From NCBI RefSeq assembly GCF_000003815.2, contig NC_049990.1, forward strand, positions 7,072,770-7,136,769: DNA of 64,000 nucleotides, written 5' to 3'. Numbering within the stretch: the stretch's first letter is position 1; each line of letters opens with the position of its first letter. The position numbers and the translations under genes were made by a program. The notes beneath the pieces were generated by a model, which had not been told where the DNA came from, did no database searches, and saw only the letters and a program-made list of their open reading frames with translations. Source of the DNA: Branchiostoma floridae (lineage: Eukaryota > Chordata > Leptocardii > Amphioxiformes > Branchiostomatidae). Below are positions 61,601 to 64,000 of this stretch, piece by piece.

Positions 61601-63809
61601 AAACCAGAATGTGGCAAAGAAAACATCTGGGACGGAGTCTTTGTGGCAAATGTAAGTATCATATGGTGTAGGGAATAAGCAGGAAACGGATACATCGTAA
61701 ACCAGTGCCAGATACATTGATTATGTATCTTGTATTGTATATCTTTATGTATATTCCTGTTGAGGTCTTTCCTTGTAAAATTTGTCATTCTTAAGCGTCC
61801 AGAGGAGCAAAATTACTGTCAGACAGGTCACAGTGAAAAACGGTCGCCACATCTTACCTACACATGTAGCGGTTCCTTTCATCAATCAGAATTTTATTCT
61901 TGTAAGAGAATCTGTTCCCCAGAGTAAGGGGAGAGTGGTCAGGGCATGGTAGTGTGCAGCCCTTGTTCCCCTCTTTAGAGAAAGCCCTGTTATATGGCTT
62001 TTTATCTTACATTTACTTATACACTTCCCTCCCCAGAGCCCAGTCCCAGAGTTCACCCTGTCCCAGTGTGCCAACAGTCAGTGTGACCTGGCCCCCACCC
62101 AGTACCTCACCATGCTGAAGAACAAGCTCACACTGGCCACCAGGAGGCACGTCAAGATGTACTACGAGGTCGGTTCTTTGTTACTTTGTTAGGGATATCA
62201 AAACCTGCAGTACCATAACAAGCCACTAGGGAGCCCAAAATCTAATTAAGTACTACAAAAAGCAAAACTTTTGTGCAAAGGTAATGATTGTGACTCAGGG
62301 GACTTGTTACACGCAGTAGACAGGATCTTCAACTTGATCAAGATGTATTATGAGGTTGGCTCATACTTTGTGACAGGCAAATCTATACTTACAAGATATC
62401 AAAATTGGTGCTTCTGCTGCAATAATGTAACAAGACGCTAGGGGGCCTAAAATCGAATTATTTCAAGGTCTCATCAAGACATACATGTACCAATATACCA
62501 CACTGTATTGAACCACAATGTAATAACTTCTGCTGCAGTACTGGAACAAGATGCTAATGGGCCCCTAATAATCATGTGTAAAATCATGTAGCAGCTCTCA
62601 CTATAATTTATTTTGTACTATACTATGTAACATTGTACAAAAATGTATATATAAACTTATAAGACTCACTTTAAATGATATAAACTGTATATACTTTGTC
62701 TGACCCTTGCCTCTTCCCTCATGACCTCAATGAAAAGCAGCCTGCAGGCTGATTTGAGCTTTCATGATTGAACAAACTTTCAAACAAACAAACTGAAATG
62801 AGATACTGTATTCCTGCAGGGTTGGATGAAGTGCGACGACCCCTCCTGTGCTTCCCGTACACGACGAGTTCCCATGAACCCCCAGCGTAACGGCGCCGTC
62901 TGTCCGACCTGCAACAAGGGCATCCTTCAGCAGGAGGTGATTTTTACTTCTATTGGAAAATGAGTTTTAAAACTGAAGTACATTTAGAGCTGCTGTACAT
63001 TGTATATTGGCGGTGATGCTGTAGAAGAGCAATTGGACTGAGTACTCATGTAATTTCATCGATAAAAACTGATCTTTTTGCGCTTTGTGTGTTTTGTTGT
63101 CTTTCTAGTCATATGTTTTGCATGATATTCCCAATATTAATACAAATTCAATCTAGAACACAGCAATGCCGCCAATGTACTACAGTCCAATGAGATACCC
63201 CCTATGTGATGGCCAATAATCTGTCTTAATCATATGTTTTTGTTCAACAAGGATATCTATCATAAATAATGATAGTGAATGAACGGTTCTTGGTGGATGT
63301 AAGTGTGCAGATGTTGGCGCACTGGCACGCTAAATCTGTAGTGTCTTTTTTGGCACACGTTTTTAGACACATTGGCAGAAGGGTTGTGGTGGGAGTCACT
63401 CTTCTGTTAGAGAAAGTTGTGTCAAGTGTCTCTCATAAGGGCACAACGTCAGGACATGGTAGTGATCAAACTCTGGACTTCTTGATTCTGAGCCTAACTA
63501 CTTTACCAGTTGTGCCACACCAAAGAATTTCTATCTGTTCTAACTTAGTATAATGTTTCCCATGCCCCTACAGTACACAGACTCCCAGCTGTACACACAG
63601 CTGGGTATCGAACTTGGGACTTCTTGATTCCGAGCCCAATGCTCTTACTGTACCAGTTGCGCCACTCCAAAGGATTTCTGTCTGCTCTCACTCAATGTTT
63701 CCCATGCCCCTACAGTACACAGACTCCCAGCTGTACACTCAGCTGCTGTTCTACCAGCACATCTTTGACCTGGACAAGGCCATCGACAAGCTGCCGGAGA
63801 AGGAGAGAG
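41208..63809 (+). CDS. POLA1: DNA polymerase alpha catalytic subunit (3' end beyond window)
   Basis: A family B polymerase, the catalytic subunit of polymerase alpha-primase, which extends RNA primers at replication origins and lagging strands in the nucleus. I placed 40 complete exons plus the start of one that runs into the N gap; every visible exon length agrees with its phase. The visible coding sequence is 4344 nt plus the gap exon, about 1475 residues; human POLA1 has 1462, so one or more short final exons lie past 63809. Order: acidic/basic N-terminal region, inactive exonuclease-like domain, palm and thumb with motifs A, B and C, and two C-terminal zinc modules. Sub-regions with exon positions are given as separate entries. 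The first exon starts at an ATG in gaagATGGCGG, just after an E2F site. Confidence 0.95.
43706..43939. mobile_element. MITE with CCCCTGTCACATT ends, POLA1 intron 5
   Basis: Left end cccctgtcacatttggc and right end aatgtgacagggg are inverted, flanked by TA on both sides (43706-43707, 43938-43939). Interior has more imperfect inverted blocks (cgatcgga, gatcgtagg). About 230 bp, non-coding. Confidence 0.8.
46997..52178 (+). CDS. POLA1: POLA1 exons 12-22: N-terminal and inactive exonuclease-like domains (about 351-730)
   Basis: Exons: 46997-47181, 47601-47713, 48069-48182, 48541-48615, 49087-49160, 49374-49438, 49957-50057, 50654-50795, 51080-51141, 51546-51635, 52062-52178. Motifs: [62 protein letters not shown] and [16 protein letters not shown]. 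Where proofreading family B enzymes have an acidic Exo I motif (D-I-E), this protein reads VVMSLSLQT, so the proofreading site is absent, as in all polymerase alpha subunits. Intron 22 carries a MITE and a SINE-like element. Confidence 0.92.
48780..48895. repeat. CTGCCGGATCCG-type short tandem repeat, POLA1 intron 15
   Basis: Several imperfect copies of gacctgccggatccgt and related ggatt/gctgac phrases. GC-rich against its flanks; no coding signal. Confidence 0.5.
52350..52585 (+). mobile_element. SINE-like element, POLA1 intron 22
   Basis: Starts near gggattcgaatccctatcagg (B-box-like) and continues with agctagagaccccttgtttg, aggagagttaaaag and ggtccatccca, the same block order as at 30010-30310. 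Boundaries are approximate. Confidence 0.5.
52589..52770. mobile_element. MITE with TACAGTCAA termini, POLA1 intron 22
   Basis: Starts tacagtcaaacctgtctata and ends aggcttgactgta. Interior repeats ggccacta...gacaggtggcc twice. This type of element (TACAGTCAAACCT... ending ...TTGACTGTA) is widespread in marine invertebrates. Confidence 0.8.
52861..57145 (+). CDS. POLA1: POLA1 exons 23-31: palm/fingers with motifs A, B and C (about 731-1124)
   Basis: Exons: 52861-53045, 53345-53474, 54116-54238, 54698-54800, 54994-55106, 55527-55682, 56092-56247, 56516-56608, 57022-57145. Motif A is [12 protein letters not shown] with catalytic D921; motif B (fingers, nucleotide binding) is [13 protein letters not shown] (about 1009-1021); motif C is YGDTDS with D1061 and D1063. 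These three aspartates bind the two metal ions. Also seen: [34 protein letters not shown]-type helix ([16 protein letters not shown]) and [11 protein letters not shown]. All are near-identical to vertebrate POLA1, so the enzyme should be active. Confidence 0.95.
53118..53291 (+). mobile_element. LINE reverse-transcriptase 3' tail fragment in POLA1 intron 23
   Basis: A 57-codon open stretch ends in TGA and includes [14 protein letters not shown] followed by a short [13 protein letters not shown]-like end. The R-T-I/V-x-x-W-N-x-L-P pattern followed by S-x-x-x-F-K/R-x-R-L is the usual C-terminus of LINE-type reverse-transcriptase proteins. Only this tail remains, in the same orientation as POLA1; the frame can be traced a little upstream of 53118. 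Confidence 0.7.
56690..56960 (+). mobile_element. tRNA-derived SINE-like element, POLA1 intron 30
   Basis: Begins atagccgagtggtaaggctc, a good tRNA A-box (Leu/Ser-like), then gatcaagaagtcattgg and a weak B-box-like gtatgattcc. The body continues to about 56950 with no coding sequence. Confidence 0.55.
57683..57754. repeat. Three perfect 24-bp tandem copies, POLA1 intron 31
   Basis: The unit aatgcccagcaaaatttact plus cgac is repeated exactly three times. Perfect identity implies recent expansion. As 24 is a multiple of three, open frames cross it on both strands, without other gene evidence. Confidence 0.95.
57819..58045 (+). CDS. POLA1: POLA1 exon 32, almost entirely in the N gap
   Basis: An acceptor (ttgtttgttcag) ends at 57818. 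The next 11 bases read GT TCC TTC AGC in the phase required by exon 31 (joined residues G-S-F-S), then the gap starts at 57830. The exon should encode the segment after the lysine-rich motif of exon 31, including the family's K-x-L-D-I-V-R-R-D-W-C motif, since exon 33 resumes at [10 protein letters not shown]. Its length must leave remainder 1 on division by three. Nothing after the gap (58046 on) looks like its end, so the donor lies in the gap. The gap of 216 N is unlike the two 100-N gaps and may be an estimated size. Confidence 0.7.
57830..58045. other. Assembly gap (216 N) in POLA1
   Basis: 216 N replacing most of POLA1 exon 32. The right flank starts ggcagcagatggtcatcatc and shows no coding continuation. 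Confidence 0.99.
58495..60823 (+). CDS. POLA1: POLA1 exons 33-37: thumb and domain end
   Basis: Exons: 58495-58627, 59065-59199, 59684-59759, 60216-60314, 60709-60823. Motifs: [90 protein letters not shown] and [18 protein letters not shown], in the order found in vertebrate POLA1. This part forms the thumb that holds the primer-template duplex. Confidence 0.93.
61582..63809 (+). CDS. POLA1: POLA1 exons 38-41: C-terminal zinc modules (incomplete)
   Basis: Exons: 61582-61651, 62037-62168, 62820-62936, 63716-63809. The first cysteine module is [15 protein letters not shown] with a partner [12 protein letters not shown] in exon 39; the second is [16 protein letters not shown] with [10 protein letters not shown] in exon 40. 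In polymerase alpha this domain binds the B subunit (POLA2) and primase. Exon 41 reads [20 protein letters not shown], then DKLPEKER and a donor at 63810, so the final residues are downstream. Tandem duplicates of the exon 39 end and of the exon 41 start lie in the neighbouring introns. Confidence 0.93.
62140..62600 (+). repeat. Diverged tandem duplication of the POLA1 exon 39 end and its donor
   Basis: The exon end and donor (gtcaagatgtactacgag, gtcggttctttg) are echoed at about 62336 (atcaagatgtattatgaggt, tggctcatactttg) and faintly at about 62470 (tcatcaagacatacatgta). The following intron blocks (gatatcaaaa, aacaag...ctaggg...cctaaaatc) repeat in the same order, spaced about 187 and 133 bp. 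Confidence 0.7.
63440..63750 (+). repeat. Tandem duplication of the POLA1 exon 41 acceptor and exon start
   Basis: gtttcccatgcccctacag and the first 26 bases of exon 41 (TACACAGACTCCCAGCTGTA...) occur at 63555-63603 and again at 63698-63745, 143 bp apart. Upstream of each copy is the same tRNA-like segment (ggacttcttgattc, gagcc, accagttg, gccac). If the first acceptor were used, translation would run 17 codons and stop at TGA (63624-63626). Confidence 0.9.
63470..63670 (-). mobile_element. tRNA-derived SINE heads, two tandem copies
   Basis: On the minus strand 63670-63601 reads tggcgcaactggtacag, agagcattgggctcgg, aatcaagaagtccc and aagttcgatacccag. The first block fits the A box (TRGYNNANNNG) and the last the B box (GTTCGANNCC). 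A diverged copy lies at about 63525-63470. They are tRNA-like but too degenerate in the stems to be called functional tRNA genes. Confidence 0.55.
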
Positions 63810-64000
63810 GTACCACTGTTTCCTTATTGTTTCTTTATGGTTGTTAATTCCACATAATTTCAAGAGACAGGGGAGTGTCATGCCTAAGTTTTTTATGTAC
63901 AAAGTTTCCCATGTACCGCATATTTATTTATTTTGAAAAAATATAATTTCATTGTTGAATTGAAGATGAGGTTTGCCTAAATTGTATATTTTAATTTTAT

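Noticed and set aside
63601-63670. Functional tRNA gene on the minus strand
   Set aside because: A and B boxes are recognisable but stems do not pair well and it is duplicated within an intron; SINE remnant is the better reading.

Overview
The window looks like part of a deuterostome invertebrate genome, most likely an amphioxus (Branchiostoma). The evidence is small, phase-consistent coding exons with GT-AG introns, genes with clear vertebrate relatives (POLA1, EBPL, RAB6), amphioxus-style immune families (fibrinogen-related lectin, MS4A-like tetraspan), and very dense MITEs, tRNA-derived SINEs and minisatellites. The species call is inference. Three runs of N interrupt it (10448-10547, 37171-37270, 57830-58045).

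Layout: 1-8654 holds no exon I can recognise; it is repeat-rich and probably the last intron of a RAB6-like gene whose final exon lies at 8655-8722 (+). 8723-13669 is that gene's 3' flank and intergenic DNA. A complete ten-exon homocysteine S-methyltransferase gene runs on the minus strand (18689-13896), with a likely 5' UTR intron upstream. On the plus strand follow a complete six-exon four-TM (MS4A/CD20-like) protein with a long Pro/Gln/Tyr tail (22453-26102) and a complete five-exon secreted coiled-coil fibrinogen-domain protein (28202-32359). On the minus strand lies a three-exon gene for a 72-residue secreted precursor with a KR cleavage site and a six-cysteine, 36-residue product (35228-33718, TATA box at 35334-35341). 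Then come a complete five-exon EBPL gene (36722-39862, +) and almost all of the DNA polymerase alpha catalytic subunit gene (41208 to beyond 63809, +; 41 exons placed or partly placed, one falling in the N gap).

I assembled each gene by reading exons, splice sites and phases by eye. Exon lengths agree with phase throughout, giving 312, 326, 343, 72 and 205 residues for the complete genes and about 1475 residues for the part of POLA1 in view. POLA1 and EBPL are housekeeping genes; POLA1 has a near-perfect E2F site just upstream of its ATG. The tetraspan, the fibrinogen lectin and the cysteine-rich peptide form a plausible surface and secreted immune group, but only by neighbourhood.

The most striking pattern is repeated local tandem duplication of exon edges with their splice sites: the MS4A-like exon 4 donor (11 copies of 32 bp), the EBPL exon 3 end plus donor (11 copies, mostly 108 bp), the POLA1 exon 39 end plus donor, the POLA1 exon 41 acceptor, the fibrinogen exon 5 acceptor, and the first exon of the MS4A-like gene. 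This and the cysteine-rich peptide gene are the two things most worth following up.
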